Assembly (NCBI GenBank): GCA_017509065.1
Contig: JAFWQM010000115.1
Location: forward strand, 1 to 11,513
Direction: 5' to 3'
DNA length: 11,513 nt
From: Clostridia bacterium
Lineage (GTDB): Bacteria > Bacillota_A > Clostridia > Christensenellales > Aristaeellaceae
The notes under the pieces were generated by a model. It was not told the origin of the DNA. It saw nothing but the letters and a program-made list of their open reading frames with translations, and ran no database searches. The stretch's first letter is position 1. Every line of letters starts with the position of its first letter. Positions 1-6,212 of the stretch are shown here, piece by piece. Position numbers and translations under genes: made by a program.

Positions 1-1
1 C

Positions 2-538
2 GGCTTGCCCACCGGGGAAACCGTTTCCCGTGACGCTGCTCACAGGGAGGGCCTCCGTCATCGCACCGCGCATGTGTGGGTGATCAGAAAGACGGATGCG
101 GGATACGATATCCTGCTGCAAAAACGCAGCATGGAGAAGGAATCCTTTCCGGGGCTTTACGATACATCTTCTGCCGGGCACATCCCGGCGGGGGAAGAAC
201 CGCTGTCATCGGCACTGCGTGAACTGTCTGAGGAACTGGGGATCGTGGCGGAGCCGGAAGAGCTGATCCATGCCGGAACCTTCCGCATCCAGTATGAGAA
301 GGAGTTCCACGGGCAGCTTTTCCGGGACAACGAAGTGACCCAGGTATTTGTTTACACGAAGCCGGTGGAGATCGAACGGCTCACTCTCCAGGTGTCCGAA
401 GTGGATGAGGTGCGCTGGTTTGACCTGGAAGAAATATGGGCGGAGATTCACCGGTCAAGAAAGCGCATCTGCGTACCGACAGCGGGGCTGAACGTGCTTC
501 GGCAGTATTTGCATGGACTAGAGCAGGAGGAAAAATGA
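2..538 (+). CDS. Nudix hydrolase (5' end cut by window)
   Basis: Nudix enzymes hydrolyse nucleoside diphosphates linked to another moiety; the substrate here cannot be told. Counting from the codon at position 5, a complete Nudix box spans residues 58-80 and fits the consensus GX5EX7REUXEEXGU exactly: G58, E64, R72-E73, E76-E77 and G79. The metal-binding glutamates are therefore intact. The sequence before the box (GETVSR, then HREGLRHRTAHVW) resembles the IPP-isomerase-like/YfcD type of Nudix protein. These usually carry about ten more residues at the N-terminus, so the true start probably lies left of the window and the TTG at 5 is unlikely to be it. The stop codon overlaps the start of the next gene as ATGA, indicating translational coupling. 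Family assignment is firm; substrate is unknown. Confidence 0.9.
   Translation, partial: GLPTGETVSRDAAHREGLRHRTAHVWVIRKTDAGYDILLQKRSMEKESFPGLYDTSSAGHIPAGEEPLSSALRELSEELGIVAEPEELIHAGTFRIQYEKEFHGQLFRDNEVTQVFVYTKPVEIERLTLQVSEVDEVRWFDLEEIWAEIHRSRKRICVPTAGLNVLRQYLHGLEQEEK
525..530 (+). promoter_or_regulatory. Ribosome binding site for the 535 gene
   Basis: A perfect AGGAGG lies four bases before the ATG at 535, inside the last codons of the Nudix gene. It decides the start of the next gene: the open frame extends upstream to 436, but that extension only overlaps the Nudix coding sequence and has no comparable site. Confidence 0.75.
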
Positions 539-819
539 ACCATCACACCGAATGGACAGAAGCGAAAAACCGGCTCATCCAAGCTGTATCCTCCTCTGGT
601 TTTTCGCAGAAATTCGGCGAGGTGATGGCCCGGCAGCTTGGCAGTCCGAAAGCCATTGATCGGATGACCTCTTATGTCTACCAGGCAAAGCCGCGAACGG
701 AAGAATTGCTGGTGGACGAGATGCTGGCGATCTGTGATGAGATCAGTACTTGGCGGGAAAAGAAAGCCAGCCAGGAAGCGCAGGAGAAGTATAACGCTTA
801 TCTCTTTGGCAGACGGTAG
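535..819 (+). CDS. Small protein of unknown function, 94 aa
   Basis: I do not recognise this protein with certainty. It is a soluble, charged, apparently largely helical 94-residue polypeptide starting MNHHTEW, with no signal peptide, membrane segment or cysteine pair. The centre (MARQLGSPKAIDRMTSYVYQ) and the following acidic helix with EMLAICDEI look like a conserved fold rather than random coding. The C-terminus is rich in Lys, Glu, Gln and Arg and could be a short coiled coil. The start is set by an AGGAGG four bases upstream, and the ATG overlaps the Nudix stop codon, so the two are almost certainly co-translated. I have a loose impression that similar small proteins occur in Clostridia, but this is not verified. 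About 128 bp without a gene follow; I see no convincing promoter or terminator there. Confidence 0.75.
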   Translation: MNHHTEWTEAKNRLIQAVSSSGFSQKFGEVMARQLGSPKAIDRMTSYVYQAKPRTEELLVDEMLAICDEISTWREKKASQEAQEKYNAYLFGRR

Positions 820-947
820 AATACTTCCAAACCGGGATTTGACGGAGGTAATACGCTAACAATTCCAGCCTGTTGCGATGTTTGTTGAAAAAATCGGAAA
901 ACAGTTTTGAACTGACGGAGCATCACAACCTGATTCGGAGGATTTGA

Positions 948-1562
948 ATGAAGAGAATTTACACCGTTCAGCACACGCAGTCTGAGCACCACATCAATGG
1001 AATGGTCGGTTCATGGACAGACTGGAACCTGACTGATTTGGGGAAACAGCAGGCGGAGCGGATTGCCGATAAGCTGAAGCAGGAATTTGATGTCAAGGAA
1101 ATCGTTATATATACTTCTGACCTGAAACGAGCAAAACAAACCGCCGACAGCATCGCATCCCGGTTTCAGGTCGAACCGATCGTGAAAAAGGAACTGAGGG
1201 AACGAAATCTTGGCCGATGCTGCGGTAAATCCGTACAGTGGTTACGGGAAAACCTTGAATGCGATGAAAAGACAGTTGATGATCGTCTTTTTTCTGATGC
1301 AGAAAGCCGCCGGGATGAATGGAACAGGTTGAAACCTTTTTTCGACCAGGTGATGACAGAAGATGCCGAAAACATCATCATTGTCTCCCATGGCGATCTG
1401 TTGAGTGCTTTCAATTCAATGTTCCTTGGCTTTGATGTTGAGTCAATGAACACATGTGAAATGTTTGGTTTCGCAGGCGGGGTATCTCAGATGATTGTCA
1501 GGGATGATGGAAAAAGAATGATATTGGGTGATTACGCTTATCAAAAACCAACAGCGGCGTGA
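948..1562 (+). CDS. Histidine phosphatase family (phosphoglycerate mutase-like) protein
   Basis: This 204-residue protein has the histidine phosphatase fold. The nucleophile region reads VQHTQSEHH, placing the phospho-accepting His at residue 9, but the usual RHG is replaced by QHT. Other signatures are present: the WNLTDLGKQQA helix start, TSDLKRAKQTA with phosphate-binding Arg61, LRERNLG with the probable acid Glu85, and VSHGD with the second His148. Length is typical of the small phosphatase/cofactor-dependent mutase branch. The substrate is unknown; sugar phosphates, nucleotides or a phosphoprotein are all possible. The ATG at 948 has a GGAGG at 937-941. The gene precedes a STAS protein, which is regulated by serine phosphorylation in its best-known relatives, but a functional link is only speculation. 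Confidence 0.88.
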   Translation: MKRIYTVQHTQSEHHINGMVGSWTDWNLTDLGKQQAERIADKLKQEFDVKEIVIYTSDLKRAKQTADSIASRFQVEPIVKKELRERNLGRCCGKSVQWLRENLECDEKTVDDRLFSDAESRRDEWNRLKPFFDQVMTEDAENIIIVSHGDLLSAFNSMFLGFDVESMNTCEMFGFAGGVSQMIVRDDGKRMILGDYAYQKPTAA

Positions 1563-1596
1563 AGAAACTGAGGCGCAGAAAGACCGGCCGTTTGGG

Positions 1597-1890
1597 ATGG
1601 ACTGCGCGCTTGAAAACGGAATCTTTCATGTTTCGCTGTGCGGAAGAGTCGATACCATCACAGCGCCGGAGCTTTTGAAAAAGTGGGAAGCGGAAAAAGC
1701 ATCGCAGGAGATTTCTGCTGTTGAGATCGACTGCGCGAAGCTGGATTATATTTCTTCCGCAGGCTTGCGCGTTCTGCTGATCATGCAGAAAAGCAGTGAA
1801 AATGGCGTAACAGTGAGGAACATAAACGAAACAGTAAAAGAAATCCTGGCTCAGACGGGATTTGACTCTATATTCTTGTGCGATCAGTAA
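1597..1890 (+). CDS. STAS-domain protein, anti-sigma factor antagonist-like
   Basis: From the ATG at 1597 this is a 97-residue single STAS domain. It contains the beta-strand start IFHVSLCGRVDT, then TAPELL, and the signature LDYISSAGLRVLL. Aligned with SpoIIAA/RsbV, Ser54 (second Ser of ISSAG) occupies the position phosphorylated by the partner anti-sigma kinase. Such proteins release a sigma factor by binding its anti-sigma. No RsbW-like kinase or sigma gene is visible in the window, so the partner is elsewhere or the protein serves another system. The start is uncertain: neither this ATG nor the upstream GTG at 1528 has a good ribosome binding site. The extra 23 residues from 1528 overlap the phosphatase gene and do not look like STAS sequence, so I prefer 1597. 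Confidence 0.82.
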   Translation: MDCALENGIFHVSLCGRVDTITAPELLKKWEAEKASQEISAVEIDCAKLDYISSAGLRVLLIMQKSSENGVTVRNINETVKEILAQTGFDSIFLCDQ

Positions 1891-1906
1891 AGAAGGAGGC
1901 GTCACA

Positions 1907-2197
1907 ATGCAATTCTTGATCAAAGCTTATGATGGAGAAGGTATGCTGGACAAGCGGATGGAGGTTCGTCCCCGGCATCTTACGGGCATGAAAGCGCTGG
2001 GTAAACAAATCATCTGCGCCGGGGGCCTGCTGGACGAGGCTGGCAAGATGAAGGGTTCCGCACTTGTGATGGAGTTTCCTGACCGCGCCGCCCTGGACGA
2101 GTATCTGAAGAATGAGCCCTATGTGGTCGAGGGCGTGTGGCAGAAGATCGAGGTTGAGACCATGAACGTGGTTCTCGTGAACGGAGAGAAAGCATGA
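1907..2197 (+). CDS. YciI-like (YCII domain) protein
   Basis: This 96-residue protein matches the YCII-related fold, a small dimeric ferredoxin-like alpha/beta barrel protein. Features are the opening strand QFLIKAYDG, the conserved basic-plus-His stretch RPRHLTGMKALG, the strand IICAGGLLDEAGKMKGSALVM, and the FPDRAALDEYLKNEPYV segment followed by W. Roles of the family vary and most members are uncharacterised. His24 and the Asp/Pro-containing segment are the usual putative active-site positions. The ATG at 1907 follows an AAGGAGG at 1893-1899. Its stop codon overlaps the ATG of the truncated dehydrogenase frame downstream, implying that an intact YciI-plus-dehydrogenase pair once existed here. 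Family call is good; biochemical role is unknown. Confidence 0.85.
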   Translation: MQFLIKAYDGEGMLDKRMEVRPRHLTGMKALGKQIICAGGLLDEAGKMKGSALVMEFPDRAALDEYLKNEPYVVEGVWQKIEVETMNVVLVNGEKA

Positions 2198-2319
2198 CGA
2201 ATTCGTTTATGGGCAAGGCCGCCATTGTCACCGGCGGAGCGCATGGCATTGGGAAAGCCATTCCATTTTGTTGGGCTGCTGAAAGAGTGGCTATCGACAT
2301 GCAATTGAAGGGGCAATAA
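2194..2319 (+). pseudogene. Truncated short-chain dehydrogenase (SDR) remnant
   Basis: The frame opens with an ATG overlapping the previous stop and encodes only 41 residues before TAA. Residues 1-23 read like the start of a classical SDR: MTNSFMGKAAIVTGGAHGIG contains the TGxxxGIG cofactor-binding motif, followed by KAI. After that the SDR pattern breaks down into PFCWAAERVAIDMQLKGQ, and the roughly 200 residues carrying the Ser-Tyr-Lys active site are missing. The simplest explanation is an internal or 3' deletion that removed most of the gene and joined its start to sequence just before the next gene. The last codons supply the ribosome binding site of the gene at 2321. No intact copy of the missing part is visible nearby; the SDR at the right end of the window is a different, opposite-strand gene. 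Confidence 0.78.
2308..2313 (+). promoter_or_regulatory. Ribosome binding site for the 2321 gene, inside the SDR remnant
   Basis: AAGGGG lies seven bases before the ATG at 2321 and falls within the last codons of the truncated dehydrogenase frame. It supports the start chosen for the small protein, and may explain why this scrap of the remnant has been kept. Confidence 0.6.
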
Positions 2320-2320
2320 C

Positions 2321-2524
2321 ATGGAAACGAAGTATTACACTGTCGCCCGGATTGATGGGGACTATGCATGGCTGAACAGGACGGACAAGGAAGAAGAAGA
2401 GCCGTTACTCGTTTCGCGGGCGTTACTGCCAGTGGAGATTGACGAGGGAACGAATCTGAAGTATGAGTTCCTTCAGTATGAGATTACAAATGAAATCACA
2501 GCTTCTGAAAAAGGCGTTTGTTAA
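2321..2524 (+). CDS. Small DUF3006-like protein, 67 aa
   Basis: This is a 67-residue acidic, soluble protein with the pattern YYTVARIDGDYAWLNR, a run of acidic residues, then RALLPVEIDEGTNLKYE. This resembles small beta-rich DUF3006-like proteins, in which a VERIEGDYAVL-like strand is followed by a LLP...EGD element; the match is by pattern memory only. No catalytic residues or membrane segment are evident. The start has an AAGGGG site seven bases upstream. The last dozen codons overlap the start of azlC in another frame, so this gene may set the translation rate of the exporter. I would not assign a function; some database entries for similar small proteins carry enzyme names that I consider unreliable. 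Confidence 0.7.
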   Translation: METKYYTVARIDGDYAWLNRTDKEEEEPLLVSRALLPVEIDEGTNLKYEFLQYEITNEITASEKGVC

Positions 2525-3173
2525 GACGCTGCCGGTGATGGCCGGATATATCGTACTGGGCATCGGCTTCGGTATCCTGCTGCGCAATGCCGGTTTTCAA
2601 GTGGGCTACGCGTTGGCCATGAGCCTTTTCATCTATGCCGGTTCTATGCAGTATGTCGGCGTGGGATTGCTCGCAGGCGGCGCTTCGGTGCTATCCGTCA
2701 TCCTCACGACAGTGATGGTCAACGCGCGTCATCTGTTCTACAGCATATCGATGATCGGGACGTACAAGGACGCGGGGAAATACAAGCCGTATATGATCTT
2801 TGGCCTGACAGACGAGACATACTCGCTCCTGTGCGACGGGACCGCACCCGAAGGCTGCGACGCAAACCGGTATCGGTTCCTGGTATCGCTTTTCAATCAA
2901 TGCTACTGGGTGACAGGAAGCGTCCTGGGCAGCCTGCTGGGGGCAGTGCTGCCGTTTTCCACTGCCGGGATCGAATTCTCCATGACGGCGCTGTTCATTG
3001 CTTCGTTTACGGAGCAATGGCTCAGTACGCGCGACCATATCCCCGCGCTGACAGGATTGCTGAGCACCCTGCTGTGCCTGGTCCTGTTCGGCCCCGAGCG
3101 GTTTCTGATCCCGGCCATGATTCTGATGACGATGGCGCTGTCCCTCCTGAAAGGGAAGGAGGAAAGGTCATGA
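2490..3173 (+). CDS. azlC: AzlC family branched-chain amino acid exporter, large subunit
   Basis: AzlC is the large membrane subunit of the AzlCD exporter for branched-chain amino acids and their analogues. The 227-residue protein begins MKSQLLKKAF, then TLPVMAGYIVLGIGFGILL as the first membrane segment, with several more hydrophobic segments (roughly 37-60, 63-78, 135-157, 163-177, 185-200 and 203-220). Family hallmarks visible are IYAGSMQY (48-55), NARHLFYS (78-85), GLTDETYSL (105-113) and NQCYWVTGSVLG (136-147). No good ribosome binding site precedes the ATG at 2490; in-frame ATGs at 2463 and 2478 are alternatives. The 2490 start gives the usual N-terminus and overlaps the preceding small gene by 35 bp, favouring translational coupling. 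Its stop overlaps azlD as ATGA. Confidence 0.9.
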   Translation: MKSQLLKKAFVKTLPVMAGYIVLGIGFGILLRNAGFQVGYALAMSLFIYAGSMQYVGVGLLAGGASVLSVILTTVMVNARHLFYSISMIGTYKDAGKYKPYMIFGLTDETYSLLCDGTAPEGCDANRYRFLVSLFNQCYWVTGSVLGSLLGAVLPFSTAGIEFSMTALFIASFTEQWLSTRDHIPALTGLLSTLLCLVLFGPERFLIPAMILMTMALSLLKGKEERS

Positions 3174-3481
3174 ACGCTGTGATCCTTGTGGCAGCCATGG
3201 CGCTGACAACGGCAGCGCTCCGGTTTCTGCCCTTTCTGTTATTTGAGAAAAAGACGCCGCCGTTTGTCGTCTATCTCGGAAAGGTTCTTCCGGCCGCTCT
3301 CATCGGGATGCTGGTGGTATACTGCCTGAAGGATGTTCAGATTGCTTCCGCGCCACACGGCCTTCCCGAACTGATTGCCGGGGCTGCCGTGGCGCTGCTT
3401 CAGGCGTGGAAACGAAATTCCCTGCTGAGCATCCTTGCGGGAACGCTTCTTTATATGGTTCTCGTTCAAACGATTTTTTAG
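3170..3481 (+). CDS. azlD: AzlD family branched-chain amino acid exporter, small subunit
   Basis: AzlD is the small integral membrane partner of AzlC. The 103-residue protein has about four hydrophobic segments (near 2-24, 30-52, 64-78 and 85-102). It carries the family pattern LRFLPFLLF followed by a short charged loop, and PPFVVYLGKVLPAALIGML. This length is normal for the family. The start at 3170 is preceded by AAGGAGG (3156-3162) and overlaps the azlC stop, so the two subunits are made together. An upstream extension of the same frame, to 2831, only runs antiparallel to the logic of azlC and is not membrane-like, so it is discarded. Confidence 0.9.
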   Translation: MNAVILVAAMALTTAALRFLPFLLFEKKTPPFVVYLGKVLPAALIGMLVVYCLKDVQIASAPHGLPELIAGAAVALLQAWKRNSLLSILAGTLLYMVLVQTIF

Positions 3482-3486
3482 GAGGT
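3480..3486 (+). promoter_or_regulatory. Ribosome binding site for the GH8 gene, overlapping the azlD stop
   Basis: AGGAGGT begins on the middle base of the azlD stop codon and lies seven bases before the ATG at 3494. Such tight packing argues that the GH8 enzyme is translated from the azlCD message. Confidence 0.7.
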
Positions 3487-3493
3487 CAGGACA

Positions 3494-4603
3494 ATGGAAC
3501 GGACATATCCCAATCATTTTTCCCGCATCGGGGTAAGCGACGCGGAAGTGCGGGAACGGGTGGAAAGCTGCTTTGATACGCTCTTTTTTGATCCCGGGGA
3601 GAAAATCTATCAGGATGTGGACGCGGACAGCGGCTGCATGGTGGATACCGGCAATATCGACGCCCGGACCGAGGGCATGAGCTACGGCATGATGATGTGC
3701 GTGCAAATGGATCGGAAGGATTTATTCGACAAGCTGTGGCGGTTTGCCATGCGGTACATGTATCACGCGGAAGGAATATACAAAGGCTATTTCGCCTGGT
3801 CTGTGCAGCTGGACGGCAGACACAACGCCGAAGGCCCCGCCCCGGACGGGGAGGAATACTTTGCCATGGCGCTGTTTATGGCTTCCGCTCGCTGGGGTGA
3901 AGGCGATGGCATTTTCGCGTATGCCGCCCAGGCCAGGAAGATACTGCGGCACTGCGTCCATCAGCCTGAAATCGTCCCCGGCGGGCGGGCCATGTGGGAT
4001 GAACACAACCACATGATCCGCTTTGTGCCGGAGGCGGAATTTACCGATCCAAGCTATCATCTGCCTCATTTCTATACGCTGTTCGCGGAGCGGGCGAATC
4101 CGGAAGACCGGGCGTTCTGGCTGGAAGCGGCCAAAGCCAGCCGGGAATATATCGTGAAAAGCGCCCACCCCGTCACCGGCATGAGCCCCGAATACGCGGA
4201 ATACGACGGAACGCCCAAGCTGTTCCCACATAAATCCTTTACCTATTATTCCGACGCCTACCGCGTGGTGATGAATATCGCGCTGGATACCCTGTGGTTC
4301 GGGCGGAAGGAGGCCATGGCGCGGATCGCGACCAATCTCCAGGATTATTTCCATGGCATCCCGGAGAGCGATTACCGCGCCTATCAGATCGACGGAACGC
4401 CCACGGATGAACCGGCCATGCATCCCGTCGCCATTACCGATGTGCTGGGAGCCGCTTCTATCGCAAGCGAAAGCGCTTCTGCGGACGAATACCTCCGCGC
4501 TTTCTGGCAGACGCCGCTGCGCACGGGGAAACGCCGGTATTACGACAACTGCCTGTACTTTTTCAGCCTGCTGATGCTGGCGGGGATGTACCGGATTTAC
4601 TGA
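3494..4603 (+). CDS. GH8 reducing-end xylose-releasing exo-oligoxylanase (Rex-like)
   Basis: Rex enzymes (GH8, EC 3.2.1.156) invert and release xylose from the reducing end of xylo-oligosaccharides. The 369-residue protein aligns by motif with the characterised Bacillus halodurans enzyme BH2105. The catalytic acid is Glu60 in ARTEGMSYGMM, the conserved Asp118 lies in PAPDGEEYF, and the catalytic base is Asp254 in YYSDAYRVV. Residues 309-311 in PAMHPVA match the Leu-His-Pro loop that blocks the far minus subsites and makes Rex an exo-enzyme, which separates it from GH8 endoglucanases and chitosanases. There is no signal peptide, so it acts in the cytoplasm on imported oligomers. It is the last gene of the + strand block, packed directly behind azlD, and is followed by a terminator hairpin. 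Confidence 0.92.
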   Translation: MERTYPNHFSRIGVSDAEVRERVESCFDTLFFDPGEKIYQDVDADSGCMVDTGNIDARTEGMSYGMMMCVQMDRKDLFDKLWRFAMRYMYHAEGIYKGYFAWSVQLDGRHNAEGPAPDGEEYFAMALFMASARWGEGDGIFAYAAQARKILRHCVHQPEIVPGGRAMWDEHNHMIRFVPEAEFTDPSYHLPHFYTLFAERANPEDRAFWLEAAKASREYIVKSAHPVTGMSPEYAEYDGTPKLFPHKSFTYYSDAYRVVMNIALDTLWFGRKEAMARIATNLQDYFHGIPESDYRAYQIDGTPTDEPAMHPVAITDVLGAASIASESASADEYLRAFWQTPLRTGKRRYYDNCLYFFSLLMLAGMYRIY

Positions 4604-4620
4604 CAGGCGGAAACACAGCA

Positions 4621-4656
4621 GGCCGGGGACATGTGCCCCGGCCCTCGCTTTGTTTT
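4621..4656 (+). terminator. Rho-independent terminator-like hairpin between convergent blocks
   Basis: An eight-base perfect stem, GGCCGGGG at 4621-4628 and CCCCGGCC at 4636-4643, closes a seven-base loop and is followed by a T-rich tail (CTCGCTTTGTTTT) interrupted by G and C. It sits 18 bp after the GH8 stop codon, in the correct orientation for the + strand block. The opposite-strand tail (TGCTGTGTTT) is weaker but also T-rich, so some two-way termination is possible for the convergent operon. Confidence 0.72.
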
Positions 4657-4708
4657 GGCGCTTTTACCCCTGCTGAAAATGCTCTCCTACAATCCATCGC
4701 GGGGCATC

Positions 4709-4996
4709 TCATTCCGCAATGTATTTCTCAATGACCGTCTCGTTCACGTACTCCGCCTTGATTTCCTTCAATCTTGCGAGATGCGGCTGCTTTCCGTGTT
4801 CTGCGAGGGCGGCTTCATCGCGCCACTTTTCAAGCAGGAACAGATCATCGCCGCCGTCAGTCGGAATATAATAGTTGTACATGATATTGCCCGCTTCAGC
4901 GCGGGAGGCGGTGTCAATACCTTCCGTAATAATCATTTCCAGGAATTCTTTGCGCTTTTCCGGTTTACACTTATAAGTTACATTCAGAACGATCAT
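4709..4996 (-). CDS. Antibiotic biosynthesis monooxygenase (ABM) domain protein
   Basis: This 95-residue protein is a single ABM domain, the small dimeric ferredoxin-like fold seen in YgiN quinol monooxygenase and many uncharacterised proteins. The order is: strand MIVLNVTYKC, helix PEKRKEFLEMI, ASRAEAGNIMYNYY as the central strand, then LFLLEKWRDEAALAEHGKQP with the conserved Glu-Trp and His, followed by a helix. It is of normal length. Possible activities are oxidation of quinols or aromatic compounds, or a non-catalytic small-molecule binding role; the sequence does not decide. A GGGAGGAG site (5004-5011) lies seven bases before the ATG. It is the last gene of the - strand block, 40 bp after the alcohol dehydrogenase. 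Confidence 0.85.
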   Translation of the reverse strand: MIVLNVTYKCKPEKRKEFLEMIITEGIDTASRAEAGNIMYNYYIPTDGGDDLFLLEKWRDEAALAEHGKQPHLARLKEIKAEYVNETVIEKYIAE

Positions 4997-5036
4997 GCAG
5001 TTGCTCCTCCCGTTTTCATTGTATCTGTCGATCGGT

Positions 5037-6212
5037 TTACAGCATCAAACGGTAGATGTTCGCGCAGTCTTCTTCGTTCAGGGTCGTGAAGCCGATAAGG
5101 CTGCCCTGCCGTCCGTTGCCTCTGCACAGGGAGTGCACCAGCTTCGGGATGTCCTCCTCCTTTGCGCCCAGCTCAGCGAAATCCTTCGGCATGCCGATGG
5201 AGATGAAGAACCGGCGCAGCGCCTCTATGCCCGCCTTCGCGGTGACCTCGGGATGGTCAAAATCCATCTGGCAGCCCCATACACGCACGGCAACCTTTGC
5301 AAAGCGCATCACGTCGTGATGCATGACATAGGTGAAGTTCGCCGGGAGGGTCACGGCCAGGCCCGCTCCGTGGGCGCAGTCATACAGCGAGGAGAGCTCA
5401 TGTTCGATGTCGTGGCTGGTCCAGTCCTGGCTGCGGCCCACGCCCACGGCGTTGTTGTGGGCCATCATGCCTGCCCACAAGATATTGGCGCGGGCTTCGT
5501 AGTTGTCCGGATCCTCAATGACCCGCGGGCCCTCGTGGATCATCGTCAGAAGCAGCGCCTCGATCAGCCGGTCGGTGACCTCGACCTCCCTGGTATTGGT
5601 CAGGTAGCGCTCGTACAGGTGCGCCATGATGTCGGTGATACCGCAGGCGGTCTGGTACGGCGGAAGGGTCTGGGTGAGGGCCGGATTGAGGATCGAGAAC
5701 TTCGGCCGAATGGCATCTCCGCTGGCTCCACGCTTGAACATGCCCTTTTCGGTGGTGATGACGGAATCCGGGCTGCCCTCACTGCCCGCCGCTGCGATAG
5801 TCAGGATGGTGCCTACAGGCAGCGCCTTTTCGATATATTTGCCGCAGTAGAAATCCCAGAAGTCACCCTCGTACACCACGCCTGCGGCAATCGCCTTGGA
5901 GGAATCGATGGTGCTGCCGCCGCCCACGGCCAGCACGAAATCCACGCCCTCTCGACGGCAGATTTCGATGCCCTCGTACACCAGGCCGCTTCGGGGGTTA
6001 GGCTTTACGCCGCCCAGTTCCAGCCATGCGACACCCTCAGCGTCCAGTGAAGCCTTGACACGATCCAGCAGCCCTGAGCGCACGACGCTGCCTCCGCCGT
6101 AGTGAATGAGCACCTTCGTGCCGCCAAAGCGCTTCACAAGCGCCCCGGCGTCCTGCTCGCGGTCCTTGCCAAAGGCGAAGTAAGTGGGAGAGTAAAAGTT
6201 GAAATTGTTCAT
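5037..6212 (-). CDS. Iron-containing alcohol dehydrogenase, YqhD/BdhA type
   Basis: This 391-residue enzyme belongs to the group III iron-containing alcohol dehydrogenases that reduce aldehydes, usually with NADPH. The four metal ligands fall at Asp194, His198, His267 and His281, in GITDIMAH, SHDIEHEL and CAHGAG, the numbering I recall for E. coli YqhD. Cofactor motifs are YGGGSVVRSG near residue 38 and GGGSTIDSSK at 97-106. Its likely job is to reduce short aldehydes such as butyraldehyde, or reactive aldehydes; the exact substrate is not readable. Translation starts at an ATG with AAGGAGGC seven bases upstream (6219-6226), and the start overlaps the xylanase stop by four bases, so the two are coupled. 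Length and motifs are intact. Confidence 0.92.
   Translation of the reverse strand: MNNFNFYSPTYFAFGKDREQDAGALVKRFGGTKVLIHYGGGSVVRSGLLDRVKASLDAEGVAWLELGGVKPNPRSGLVYEGIEICRREGVDFVLAVGGGSTIDSSKAIAAGVVYEGDFWDFYCGKYIEKALPVGTILTIAAAGSEGSPDSVITTEKGMFKRGASGDAIRPKFSILNPALTQTLPPYQTACGITDIMAHLYERYLTNTREVEVTDRLIEALLLTMIHEGPRVIEDPDNYEARANILWAGMMAHNNAVGVGRSQDWTSHDIEHELSSLYDCAHGAGLAVTLPANFTYVMHHDVMRFAKVAVRVWGCQMDFDHPEVTAKAGIEALRRFFISIGMPKDFAELGAKEEDIPKLVHSLCRGNGRQGSLIGFTTLNEEDCANIYRLML

Noticed and set aside
820..947. Possible promoter (TTGACG at 839-844) and possible decayed STAS tail sharing CGGGATTTGAC with 1856-1866
   Set aside because: No acceptable -10 box lies 16-18 bases downstream. An 11-base match is expected by chance several times in a window of this size, and the surrounding translation is only loosely similar.
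2831..3169. Upstream extension of the azlD frame
   Set aside because: It overlaps azlC in another frame, is Arg/Pro-rich rather than hydrophobic, and the ATG at 3170 with AAGGAGG gives a normal AzlD length.
3722..4423. A 233-codon open frame on the - strand
   Set aside because: Antisense shadow of the GH8 gene; the product is rich in His, Arg and Gly without a domain, and the forward frame carries the catalytic residues.
4995..6050. A 351-codon open frame on the + strand
   Set aside because: It lies wholly antisense to the alcohol dehydrogenase and the ABM gene start, has no family motif, and arises from the codon bias of the real gene, whose metal ligands and cofactor motifs are complete.
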